The notes beneath the pieces were generated by a model that saw nothing but the letters and a program-made list of their open reading frames with translations, was not told the origin of the DNA and ran no database searches. DNA of 55,265 nucleotides from NCBI GenBank assembly GCA_021805865.1, contig JAJZDX010000029.1, positions 1-55,265 on the forward strand, in the 5' to 3' direction. The translations under genes were made by a program, and so were the position numbers. This stretch comes from Pseudomonadota bacterium (GTDB lineage Bacteria > Pseudomonadota > Gammaproteobacteria > Steroidobacterales > Steroidobacteraceae). Position 1 is the stretch's first letter, and every line of letters begins with the position of its first letter. This document shows positions 1 through 7,775 of this stretch, one piece after another.

Positions 1-77
1 CCCTGAATGCAGGTAGGCCAAACCGCTGCAGTTGAACGGGGGCAGCGGCCACGCTCGTTGGCTGCTGCGGCAGACAT
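1..77 (-). CDS. Possible start of a gene downstream of trbL (partial)
   Basis: An ATG at 77 is preceded by a good AGGTGGGG ribosome-binding site and opens a frame of 25 codons that runs off the window. It would be the next gene of the trbL transcript. The translated part is short and not recognised, so only its position, start signal and strand support it. Confidence 0.3.
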   Translation of the reverse strand, partial: MSAAAANERGRCPRSTAAVWPTCIQ

Positions 78-91
78 GCCCCACCTAACCA

Positions 92-1999
92 TTACTCCGG
101 ATGATTCAGCCGGATATTGATCCCGCCGGACTGCCCCTGGTGGCGCAGGGCATCCTGCGCATGGCCGAGGCCGCGCGAGGCGTGCTTGGCGACGTTCATC
201 GCGTGCTGAGCGGCGGTGCGGTTGAAGAATCCCTTTCCGGCCTTCTCCGCCCCGGCACCCTCTGCGGCTGCGCCCGGCGCAGTCCCCTTCGGGTCCGCGA
301 TGCCATCCTGGCCACTTCCCGCGGCTGTCCCCGGAGGCACACTGCCAACGGCAGGGCCGGTGCCGCCCGCAGGGCCGCCTGTATTCGAGTCTGCGCCGCG
401 ATCCTGGCCGGGGTGAGCTTGGCCCGTCGAACTACCGCCCGTCGGACCTGCGGCGCCTGAGCCTGCGCTCGGGCCATTCGCCGGTCCTTGGCCGGGGGCG
501 GCCCCAGAGCCGGCCGCCCCCGCCTGACGCGACGCCGAACCTCCGTCGCGGTCCCCGAAGCGAATATTCGGCGCTGGTCCGCCCGCAGCGGCCCTGGACG
601 CGCCTGCCGGCCGAGCGGAGGCTCCCGGCTGGGCGGGCCGGGCTGTGCCGGCCGAATCCACCGTCCATGCACCGGTCGGGCCGCCAGATCGCGCACCGCT
701 GCCGACGCCGCCGGCACGGGCGGTGCCGGTCGCAGAGGCTCCCGAACCTCCACCGAGGCTGCCGACCGGTCCGCGCGAACTCGATCCCGTCGCGCGGGCA
801 AGGCCCGCGACGCCGCCACCCCCGCCACTGGCGCCACGGTTCGTGCCGGCCATGGCCCCGAGCATGCTGGTAGCGCCCATGTCCCCGGCGATACCGCCCG
901 CCACCGCGGACCCGCCACCGAGCCGTTTCGCCATGGCGGCGAGCGCCATGCCACCAGAGCCCGCGAGACCCGCGACACCTGCGGCGGCGCCGATCCCGGC
1001 AGCCGCCACGCCCGCCCCGCCCGCCGCGGCGCCCATGAAGCTGCCCGTGGACAACGACGGACTGCCCGAGAGCATGCTGCCGGCGATCCCCGGCGCGCTG
1101 AGTCCCACCACGCCGTAGACCAGCGTCATGAACGACATCTCGATCGGCGCGGTCCAACTGTAACCTCCCTGGCTGCTCATGACGTGGAACACATGCTGAA
1201 TGTCGACCGGCAACTGAGCGCCGAGCGCCAGGATCACGGTCAGCACAAAATATTTCACGCCGATGCTGAATACGTAGGAGAGGTATTTTTCCGAAAACGT
1301 CGTGGTCCAGTTCGAGCCGCTGAACGCCAGCATGAAAACCCCGGCCCCCAGGATGACCGAGGCTTCAATATTGATCATGAGTGCCTCGAACGCCAGGAGC
1401 GCGTAGGCCAGAATAAAGATGATCGCCGACGCAACTGCCGAAAGGCCCATAACGGTGTCATCGAGCGGGTGCAGCAGGCTGATCTGACTCGTTACCGCTG
1501 AGGTCAGCGCCTTAATGGCATCCCAACTCTGCCCGAAGATCGCCGAGGGGTTCGCAGGCGTAAGCGCCTGGGCCTGCTGCCCCGACATCCCCGTCACGAC
1601 CAGTCCCGCTCGTTGGAAGATATGCAACACCAGCGGAATCCAGTGCGGCGCCATGCCGATCACGCCGAAGTAAAACAGCGCAAAGAACGCGATCTTGACG
1701 GCGAGCGACCCGATCAGCTCGTGCGGCTCCGGGCGCTTCAGCGCCCACTGGATGCCGACCCACATGAGTTCGAACACCGCAAGATAGGTGAAGAGGTCCT
1801 GCGCGGCCCGAGTCGCGTGCGCCAGCCACCCGCCCATCGAGCCGAGGAAGTGATTCTGGATGGACGTGAGGATGTGCGTGGTCTGCCCGGCCGTGCTCGC
1901 CGCCGGCAACGGGCTGGCCGACTGGGCGAGCGCAATGACCGGGAGCAGCAACGCCGCAACGGCGAGGACAGCGACTACACGGCGAGTATCAGAGCGCAT
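92..1999 (-). CDS. trbL: P-type conjugative transfer protein TrbL (VirB6-like)
   Basis: Polytopic inner-membrane component of a type IV secretion (conjugation) channel. The 635-residue product has a signal peptide (about 1-25). A TrbL-type block follows, with hydrophobic segments near residues 70-87 and 98-117 and more between about 190 and 310. The tail from about 320 to 600 is very rich in Gly, Ala and Ser, which is common in TrbL/VirB6 proteins. It overlaps the 40-codon gene upstream by 11 nt and belongs to a transcript with pilV. The rest of a transfer operon would lie to the left of the window. The family call is firm; whether the system is functional cannot be judged here. Confidence 0.85.
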   Translation of the reverse strand: MRSDTRRVVAVLAVAALLLPVIALAQSASPLPAASTAGQTTHILTSIQNHFLGSMGGWLAHATRAAQDLFTYLAVFELMWVGIQWALKRPEPHELIGSLAVKIAFFALFYFGVIGMAPHWIPLVLHIFQRAGLVVTGMSGQQAQALTPANPSAIFGQSWDAIKALTSAVTSQISLLHPLDDTVMGLSAVASAIIFILAYALLAFEALMINIEASVILGAGVFMLAFSGSNWTTTFSEKYLSYVFSIGVKYFVLTVILALGAQLPVDIQHVFHVMSSQGGYSWTAPIEMSFMTLVYGVVGLSAPGIAGSMLSGSPSLSTGSFMGAAAGGAGVAAAGIGAAAGVAGLAGSGGMALAAMAKRLGGGSAVAGGIAGDMGATSMLGAMAGTNRGASGGGGGVAGLARATGSSSRGPVGSLGGGSGASATGTARAGGVGSGARSGGPTGAWTVDSAGTARPAQPGASARPAGASRAAAGGPAPNIRFGDRDGGSASRQAGAAGSGAAPGQGPANGPSAGSGAAGPTGGSSTGQAHPGQDRGADSNTGGPAGGTGPAVGSVPPGTAAGSGQDGIADPKGTAPGAAAEGAGAEKAGKGFFNRTAAQHAMNVAKHASRGLGHAQDALRHQGQSGGINIRLNHPE

Positions 2000-2111
2000 G
2001 GCAGATATTCCATGTGAGATAGACCATCCCGCAGAGCGAGAAAGCGATCATGGCGATGGGAAGCCACAGCGGAATCGGCCGGTGCATGTTGATGTTAGGT
2101 TTCAGTTTCAT
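1989..2111 (-). CDS. Small single-pass membrane protein between pilV and trbL
   Basis: A 40-residue protein: a short basic N-terminus, then one hydrophobic helix from about residue 13 to 34. The start is supported by a GAGG element 9 nt upstream. The gene lies 8 nt after the pilV stop and overlaps the trbL start by 11 nt, so translational coupling is likely. No family is recognised. The size and position suggest a small accessory component of the pilus or transfer apparatus, but that is inference from context only. Confidence 0.55.
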   Translation of the reverse strand: MKLKPNINMHRPIPLWLPIAMIAFSLCGMVYLTWNICHAL

Positions 2112-2119
2112 GGCGCGCC

Positions 2120-4036
2120 TCAAAGCTGATAAACCGCGTACTGGATCGAACCGCAGCCGAGCCCGTTTTCGCCGCCCGTGAGCTGGATCTGCCCGCTCTG
2201 CCCGGCGGGCAGAGTGAACACCAGCGAGAATGGGAAATACATGGCGTACGGGTTGTAGTTCGACCCGCCTTTTCCATACCGCCCGCTTTGCGAGGCCACC
2301 GGAGCACCGCCGGAAGTAGCAGAGAGTGTGATGACTCCGGTACCCGCAGACGGTCCGCATCCGCCTTGCCCAATCCCGGCCGAGGCATCGGCGAAAATCA
2401 ACTCCGGAGACGAAGGAGCCGTGAGATTGACGGTCGGCGGGCTGGTACCGTACTGGATGCAGCGGTACCGATAGAAGCGACTACCGCACCAGCCCCAGTA
2501 GGAGTAGGTCGTCGGCCCCTGGGTGCCCGTGCCCAGCAGACGGCCCATGTTGGCGGCGCCAAACTGCTGAATTTCGTTGCACAATTGAGCGATGGAATTG
2601 TAGCCGGTCGAGCACGGCCCCTGATTCAGGTTGCTATTGATGTTGTTGATCTGCCCCTGCTGGCTGCCGTACTCGTTGTTCAGGTTGCTGATCTGCCCCT
2701 GCTGGCTGCTGTAGTCATTGGTCAGATTGGTGACCTGCGAGGAGAGCTGCGAATACCACGGGTATGCGCCGCCAGAGCGCACCTCGAGGTCGTTCACGTT
2801 GGCGGAGCCGAGGGCTGACCCAGGAGCGACATTCAGGTTTCCAGCACCATCCTGGGCGACCATGCCCCACCCATCGGTGTAGTGCGCAGAGAGTCCCCAT
2901 CCATTGCAGGATCCGGAATTGTTATCAATGCAGACGCCTTGATTCCAGATGTCTCCGGCGCTGTTCATCGCAGCGAGCGGGCTCGAATTGTTCGGCCCCG
3001 CCCCGATCGTTCCGTGGGCGTCGATGTCCCACGTCTGAATGCCGCCGCCCCAACCCGGCGGAAGCCCGGCATGAGGGGAGTAGCCATTGGTGCCGAGCTC
3101 GCCGGAGACGTCCACGTCGCCACCAAAGTGCCCGGTCCCCGGCACGGTCAGGTTGCCATTCTGGTCCACCGCGAGGGCCTGCCACGACGAGCCGGACCAC
3201 GCGAAGGCCCGATCCGTGTCCAAGGTGAGGCGGACATCGCCATTCTGATTCCCGCTCGCCGGCAGCGCCGCGTAGGTCGACACCGGCGCGCGCCAGTGCC
3301 CGCCGCCGACGGCGGTCCACGTGCCGCTCTGGCAGGACACCAGCGCCCCCGTCCCGTCCTGGGCGATGGCGCCGGTATTGGCGCACCCGGACCCGGGCGT
3401 CTCCACGGCCCCCAGGATCAGGGGCGTGCTCATCGTGTTGCCGGCCGCAGTCGGAGCGGGCACCCTCCAAAGGAAGCGCGAATCGTCCGCCTGCTGCGCG
3501 GCATTGCTCTCGACCTTCACGTCGATGCTTCCCGGATTGATCCCGGCGGGCGCGGGGGACTGCCAGGTGCGGCCCGTGCCGTAAATGACACCGGTCGTCT
3601 GTCCAGCGACCGGTACCTCCGGCACATACCCGCCCCGGTCGCCGAGATCCAGAAGGATCTGCCCGGCATCCGCGTCGGGGTAGCGGTATGCGCCCTGAGT
3701 CACTACGTAGCCCGTGACATTGCCGGAACTATCCGCCTGGTACTGGACGGAGATCTGATCCCCCATCGCATCGACACTCGAGGTGCCCGGCGGCAGATAG
3801 CCCTGCTGAATCAGCGTCTGGACGGACACCGTGTGCGTGCTGCCCGGGGCGGACAGACTCGCCATGTACCCGTACTCGTATTGTAGAGCGGCGTCCGTGA
3901 TGGTCGAGAGCTGCCCCGCCTCGACTTGCGCGACCTGGTCGGTGAATGCGGTGTGCTGCGCACCGACCATGCTCGGGAGCATGATCGCGATGCCGAGCAG
4001 CGCGGCCAGAAAGAGGATGAATTCCCCGGCGCCCAT
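2120..4036 (-). CDS. pilV: PilV-like type IVb minor pilin (shufflon-type)
   Basis: A 638-residue pilus tip adhesin-type protein. The N-terminus is prepilin-like: a short leader MGAGEF followed by a hydrophobic helix (about 6-25). The following region resembles the constant N-terminal region of shufflon PilV proteins, including the WRVPAP and later SGCANTGAIAQDGTG elements. Residues from about 270 are Gly/Asn-rich; the section near 430-480 has a repeated SQQGQI unit; the C-terminal part is Cys-containing and likely the receptor-binding domain. In conjugative systems PilV helps choose the recipient cell. A strong AGGAG site precedes the ATG. No inverted alternative C-terminal cassettes are visible, so DNA inversion is not shown. 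Confidence 0.78.
   Translation of the reverse strand: MGAGEFILFLAALLGIAIMLPSMVGAQHTAFTDQVAQVEAGQLSTITDAALQYEYGYMASLSAPGSTHTVSVQTLIQQGYLPPGTSSVDAMGDQISVQYQADSSGNVTGYVVTQGAYRYPDADAGQILLDLGDRGGYVPEVPVAGQTTGVIYGTGRTWQSPAPAGINPGSIDVKVESNAAQQADDSRFLWRVPAPTAAGNTMSTPLILGAVETPGSGCANTGAIAQDGTGALVSCQSGTWTAVGGGHWRAPVSTYAALPASGNQNGDVRLTLDTDRAFAWSGSSWQALAVDQNGNLTVPGTGHFGGDVDVSGELGTNGYSPHAGLPPGWGGGIQTWDIDAHGTIGAGPNNSSPLAAMNSAGDIWNQGVCIDNNSGSCNGWGLSAHYTDGWGMVAQDGAGNLNVAPGSALGSANVNDLEVRSGGAYPWYSQLSSQVTNLTNDYSSQQGQISNLNNEYGSQQGQINNINSNLNQGPCSTGYNSIAQLCNEIQQFGAANMGRLLGTGTQGPTTYSYWGWCGSRFYRYRCIQYGTSPPTVNLTAPSSPELIFADASAGIGQGGCGPSAGTGVITLSATSGGAPVASQSGRYGKGGSNYNPYAMYFPFSLVFTLPAGQSGQIQLTGGENGLGCGSIQYAVYQL
2643..2726. 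repeat. Two tandem 42-bp repeats inside pilV
   Basis: Two adjacent 42-nt units (2643-2684 and 2685-2726) encode 14-residue repeats containing SQQGQI. They predict a short coiled or linker segment in PilV. In-frame copy changes here would lengthen or shorten the stalk without breaking the gene. Confidence 0.75.
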
Positions 4037-4037
4037 G

Positions 4038-4304
4038 TTATTTCTCCTTCGTCGCGCCGGCGGCGCGGTGTCCCGTCCGTCGGACGGGCGGCGGCGGGAC
4101 CGCGAGGACGCGGTCTCCCGGTAGCAGTGCCTCGACGCGGCACACCCGCACGGTCTGCGCCTCTATGCGCGCAGCGCGGAGAGTCAGCGCCAGCATGCCG
4201 AGACTGAGGGCCGCCATGGCAGCCATAGACCAGTACATGATCCTCAGCCGCCTCGGCGGCGTGGGGCGCGCGGCAGCGCGGAAGAATCGAGGAGAAATGC
4301 CCAT
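4038..4304 (-). CDS. Small membrane protein upstream of pilV
   Basis: An 88-residue protein with a basic, Pro/Arg-rich start, one clear transmembrane segment (about 22-43, rich in Ala, Leu and Met) and a C-terminal part with a single Cys. The ATG at 4304 follows an AGGTGG element. The stop lies one base before the pilV start codon, so both are read from one mRNA. No homolog is recognised. It is the first gene after the presumed replication origin region. Confidence 0.55.
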   Translation of the reverse strand: MGISPRFFRAAARPTPPRRLRIMYWSMAAMAALSLGMLALTLRAARIEAQTVRVCRVEALLPGDRVLAVPPPPVRRTGHRAAGATKEK

Positions 4305-4926
4305 ATGCCCACCTCATTGCCTGCCCATGTGCCCGAAGAAGGGCGCGGGGCAGGAGACGTGTGAGACGGGCGCCTGCCCCGCGCCGAAGAGGCGCCGAAT
4401 GGGCTGACGGTGCCTCAGTTCATTCCCCGCTGTGGGCGGCGGAGGGGGTGCGTCCATGCTGAGAGCGCCGGCATCCTGCCGGCGCGGAGCAAGAACGGCG
4501 GGGCGATAGTCTCCGGGCGCTGGAATCGGGCACATCGGCCCAAGATCGGTTGGCGCACGATTCCAGGCCGGGAGCTGGGGCGGCTACGCCGCCCCAGCGA
4601 TTGGCGGACAGGCAGACTCGACAGACCACCGCCGGCGGTCGCGGCATCGGTCTCGGCCCCGCGCAGGACCCCCTACGCGCCCTCGCGTCTCTTCGCCGCG
4701 CAGGATGCGCGGCTCTGCTGCTTGGGGACATGGATTGCCCCACGCCGTGCCTTTCGGGGCCCGGGGGCTGCGCCCCCGGCAATGTCATTTCTCGTGGCGC
4801 CGCGCCGCCCCCTAGGCGGCGCGAGCGCCGTCATAGAGTCTCATAGGAGACTCTTAGAACATTCCGTCCGACCGGTTTCAACACATTGATTTTATGAGCA
4901 ATTCCCGGTGTAAGGCGATCCTAATT
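4305..4926. other. Non-coding part of candidate IncQ-type origin: hairpin cluster
   Basis: About 620 bases without a convincing gene. Five perfect inverted repeats stand out: 4465-4485 (9-bp stem), 4574-4598 (11-bp stem, loop TAC), 4761-4779 (8-bp stem, loop TGC), 4801-4823 (9-bp stem) and 4835-4854 (8-bp stem). The first four are GC-rich; the last sits beside an AT-richer stretch (about 4885-4930). IncQ origins carry iterons, GC- and AT-rich blocks and single-strand initiation hairpins (ssi). The arrangement fits that, but function is inferred. One or more hairpins could instead be terminators for repC. Confidence 0.5.
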
Positions 4927-4984
4927 CTACGCACTGGCGTCCCAAACACTACGCAGTTGCGTCCCCAACACTACGCAGGCACGT
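4927..4984. repeat. 22-bp direct repeats (iterons), candidate oriV
   Basis: Two full 22-nt copies lie head to tail at 4927-4948 and 4949-4970, sharing CTACGCA, GCGTCCC and a CCAAACA/CCCAACA end. A third, partial copy starts at 4971 with CTACGCAGG. The repC stop codon lies in the second copy. IncQ plasmids have 20-bp iterons at a 22-bp period, to which RepC binds. The spacing and the position next to repC make these likely RepC binding sites. Confidence 0.6.
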
Positions 4985-5878
4985 GGCGGCAGCCGGCATC
5001 GGTCGGGTAATCGTGCAGACATCGGGTGCGACCTGGACACCCCATCCAGGCAGGGCATTGATCTCGAGCAGCGCAAATCGGATCCGCCGACGGCGCTTTC
5101 TTGCGGCTCCGGCGGTCGCGGACGGTTCAAGCCATACATAGCCCACCAGAGTATCGATACCGACCCGCGCTGTCTCACCCGGATTCAACCATCCGGACAG
5201 TCTATGGTAGATCAGTTGTGCTACGTCTCCCCGCAGCGCCCGCAGATCGTCCATGTTGATGCGGGTATGCTGGCCGCCGAGGATCGTGCGTGTCAGGCGA
5301 GCGTTGAGCGCCACGGCAATTTCATCGGTCTCATGGTCGAGTGCCCAGCTCAATAGGTGAGACATGCCTTCCACTCGACGCCGCCCGCGGCCGGTTCGAA
5401 AATATATGCTCACACTCCCCAGGTCGACCAGCAGTTTGCGCATGTGGTCGATGTTGTTTCGGCCACCCGACAACCCGCATTCGCGCAAGATTCGACGTAC
5501 GCTCGCGCGGGCCATGATGCAATCCACGCTCTGCGCGCCCCGTGCCGCCGAAATGAGTTCACGCAGCGTCTTGCCGATTTCCGTTGTCGGCGTCGGCGAC
5601 AGCGTCTCTCCGCCGACGCCCGCGAGAGCAACGAGGGCAGTGAGGAGACGCTGATGCTCGGCGCCGAGAAAGCTGCGTGCGAGGAACCGCACCGTGGTTT
5701 CTCCGTGCACATACGTGATATCGAGATTTTCCGGCGTGGAGTTCCGGATCGAGCGGAAGAGACCCGGCGCAAGGCAGTGCGCCGGGTCGTGGCGCGCGAA
5801 TTCCGCCAGATAGCGCGCTGCGCCATCCGCATCTATCGCACCCATCTCAGGCTTCCTTGCGAGGCTTGCGCTTCCCAT
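4949..5878 (-). CDS. repC: IncQ-type replication initiator RepC
   Basis: A 309-residue protein resembling RepC, the iteron-binding initiator of IncQ plasmids. The C-terminal half carries a winged-helix-like, Arg-rich part (SVSIYFRTGRGRRRVEG, then a segment with LSWALDH and a basic RKRRRRIRF motif near the end). The ATG at 5878 has a GGAGGGG site 9 nt upstream; a longer form starting at 5923 is possible but lacks such a site. It overlaps the end of repA by 32 nt, and its stop lies inside the 22-bp repeats. Presence next to RepA and iterons supports the call. It implies that the excised circle can replicate. Confidence 0.7.
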   Translation of the reverse strand: MGSASLARKPEMGAIDADGAARYLAEFARHDPAHCLAPGLFRSIRNSTPENLDITYVHGETTVRFLARSFLGAEHQRLLTALVALAGVGGETLSPTPTTEIGKTLRELISAARGAQSVDCIMARASVRRILRECGLSGGRNNIDHMRKLLVDLGSVSIYFRTGRGRRRVEGMSHLLSWALDHETDEIAVALNARLTRTILGGQHTRINMDDLRALRGDVAQLIYHRLSGWLNPGETARVGIDTLVGYVWLEPSATAGAARKRRRRIRFALLEINALPGWGVQVAPDVCTITRPMPAAATCLRSVGDATA

Positions 5879-6797
5879 GGCGCTTCCCCTCCACTTGTGC
5901 CGCACCGTCTCGACCGCTCCCATTTCTCTTGAGCTTCTCCTCTACGCTGGCGTTGTGTGCTGCTATTTCCTTGTCGACCCGTGCCTCCCGCTCGCGCAGC
6001 TTCTCGTCCGCCGGCACGAGCACACCACCGGCCGCACGTTCGTACGTCCTTCGATCCGCAGGCGGCACATAGTTAGATTTCGAGGCGCCGAAATGCACGA
6101 TGTGCAATGTCTCCGTGAGCTGCGTGCCGAGCGTCTCGCTCTCGAGGTATCCCGCCCAACGAGCATTATCTGTTATGACCGATGCACCCCTCGCGGCGTG
6201 TTGGTGAGAGTTGTTGTGCGCGATAGCCGCGCCCTTTCCGATGTGATGCATGAGCAGCACGGCGGTGCCGGTCTCAGCGGCTATCCGTTCATATTGCCGC
6301 ATCACTGCCGCCATCTCCCCGTTGGCGTTTTCGTCCCTGACATGCGTGCGCGAGAACGTGTCGATGATCAACAGTCGTACGTCGCGGCAGCGCCCGATGA
6401 GGACATCGATGTGTTGGGGATCCATAATGTCGATAGAGGCCCCCATCGCCGGGTACAGCGCGAGCCGGTCGGCTACAGCGTCTCTCGCGGCAGCAGACAG
6501 GCGTTTCCCGATAGCATGCATGCGCGCATGCAGCACAGGAGCAGGATCCTCGAGTGCGATGTACACCACGTGACCGCTTGCACATGGCGACAAACGCAGG
6601 ATATCGGCATCACTGCCGCCAGCGAGCGCGCAGGCTGCCTGCAACCCAAAATAGGTCTTGCCAGTCGCACCTGGCGCAACCAACACCCCCACAGTGCCGC
6701 TTAGAAAACCGAGGTCCCGGAACAGGAAGTCGAGGGGCGCGGCGGGATGCTCGAAATATTCGTTCAGCGCGGCCCGCCGCAAGATCATGCCTTTCAT
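5847..6797 (-). CDS. repA: IncQ RepA-like hexameric replicative helicase
   Basis: A 316-residue RecA-fold ATPase of the RSF1010 RepA/DnaB type, which unwinds DNA at the origin. Walker A is APGATGKT (41-48), Walker B is LLIIDTF (142-148), and a conserved LLMHHIGKGA element lies at about 181-190, as in RepA helicases. The C-terminal 60 residues are highly charged and likely dispensable. The start codon overlaps the stop of the upstream HTH gene (ATGA), and the end overlaps repC, so the three genes form one operon. No RepB-type primase is seen in the window; priming would need a host primase or a gene outside it. Confidence 0.82.
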   Translation of the reverse strand: MKGMILRRAALNEYFEHPAAPLDFLFRDLGFLSGTVGVLVAPGATGKTYFGLQAACALAGGSDADILRLSPCASGHVVYIALEDPAPVLHARMHAIGKRLSAAARDAVADRLALYPAMGASIDIMDPQHIDVLIGRCRDVRLLIIDTFSRTHVRDENANGEMAAVMRQYERIAAETGTAVLLMHHIGKGAAIAHNNSHQHAARGASVITDNARWAGYLESETLGTQLTETLHIVHFGASKSNYVPPADRRTYERAAGGVLVPADEKLREREARVDKEIAAHNASVEEKLKRNGSGRDGAAQVEGKRHGKRKPRKEA

Positions 6798-7093
6798 TGC
6801 TCACCCCCCGCGCGGCGGGCGGTGCGACGGGCGGGGATCGCGGCCGATGCCGGGGCCGGCATCGCTTTCCCCTGCCGTTGCGCGGCGAGGGCATCGAGAT
6901 ACGCTCGCGGGTCCACGAGGATCCGGCGGCCGACCCTGACAAAGCAATGAGAGAGCCCGCGCTGGTGGCGTTGGCGATATGTCCAGCGCCAGCCGTTTTC
7001 GGTCGCGGGGTAGGCAATGCCGGCAGCCTGAGTGGCCTCTGGATCGTTGATTGGGATGGGCCCTTGGGGGATGGGCCTCTGGATCGTCGTCAT
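6794..7093 (-). CDS. Small HTH DNA-binding protein (RepF/AlpA-like)
   Basis: A 99-residue protein. Residues about 20-65 form a winged-HTH of the excisionase/AlpA kind, with NGWRWTYRQ followed by FVRVGRRILVDPRAYLDAL. The ATG at 7093 has a GGAG site at a suitable distance; the upstream in-frame ATG at 7150 has none. It is translationally coupled to repA by an ATGA overlap. In RSF1010 a small repressor (RepF) precedes repA, so autoregulation of replication is one likely role; an excision factor for the nearby integrase is the other. The sequence alone does not decide. Confidence 0.6.
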   Translation of the reverse strand: MTTIQRPIPQGPIPINDPEATQAAGIAYPATENGWRWTYRQRHQRGLSHCFVRVGRRILVDPRAYLDALAAQRQGKAMPAPASAAIPARRTARRAGGEQ

Positions 7094-7169
7094 GATGCAT
7101 CTCCGCACGCGCCGGCTCTTCTTGCCGCCGCTTCCCTCCATTCCCCTCATAGTGATAGCATTCCGCTCA

Positions 7170-7775
7170 ATGGCTTACCGCCGTGCAACTATCAAAAATG
7201 CTCGGCAGCCGCTCACTGCGGTGGCGGCGCGCGCCGGGTATCGGCTACTGCTGGACCGTGATGGGCGGTTTCGGCGACTCAGATGGACGCCAGAGGTGCG
7301 TACAGCACCGCTCAGCGCCATCGCCGCGCTCGAGCGCGCGCTCGCTGCCTTTTGGCTTGCTTGTGAGCCTCAGCGGCGCCAAGGCGGACGTGGGCGACCG
7401 CACGCGCAGATCGATCCCGCCACGGCGGCAGAAGTTTTGCTGACATGGGCCGATGGTGTCGACCTCGAGGCTGCCGCGGCGGAACAAGGTATCGCGCCCG
7501 CGACGATGTATCGCCGCCTCCGCGACTTGCGGGCCGTGCGCGACTTAATGGTGCCTGTCGAGGCGCCCAACTCTGACCGCGCGCGACGTACGCGTAGGCG
7601 AGAGCGGGAAGCGCGGGATTTTGCGCTCAGGCGACGCGCGCTGCCGCTGCTATTTTTGGGCGGCTCGATCCCGACGTTCGCACCCGCATACGTAGGTGCC
7701 AGTTTGTCGACGCTCTATCGGTGGCGCCGCCTGGCGCGCAACATGGTCTCCATTCGGACACCGGTATCACTCTGA
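7170..7775 (+). CDS. Hypothetical protein with two HTH-like segments
   Basis: A 201-residue basic protein read opposite to the rest of the element. Two segments look like helix-turn-helix units: AAAAEQGIAPATMYRRLRDL (about 105-124) and YVGASLSTLYRWRRLARNM near the C-terminus, as in transposase or resolvase-like HTH domains. The start chosen is the ATG at 7170; its ribosome site is weak and upstream starts exist. It is divergent from the small HTH gene and its end overlaps the integrase stop by 9 nt. Function unknown; a regulator of integration or replication is possible. Confidence 0.5.
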   Translation: MAYRRATIKNARQPLTAVAARAGYRLLLDRDGRFRRLRWTPEVRTAPLSAIAALERALAAFWLACEPQRRQGGRGRPHAQIDPATAAEVLLTWADGVDLEAAAAEQGIAPATMYRRLRDLRAVRDLMVPVEAPNSDRARRTRRREREARDFALRRRALPLLFLGGSIPTFAPAYVGASLSTLYRWRRLARNMVSIRTPVSL

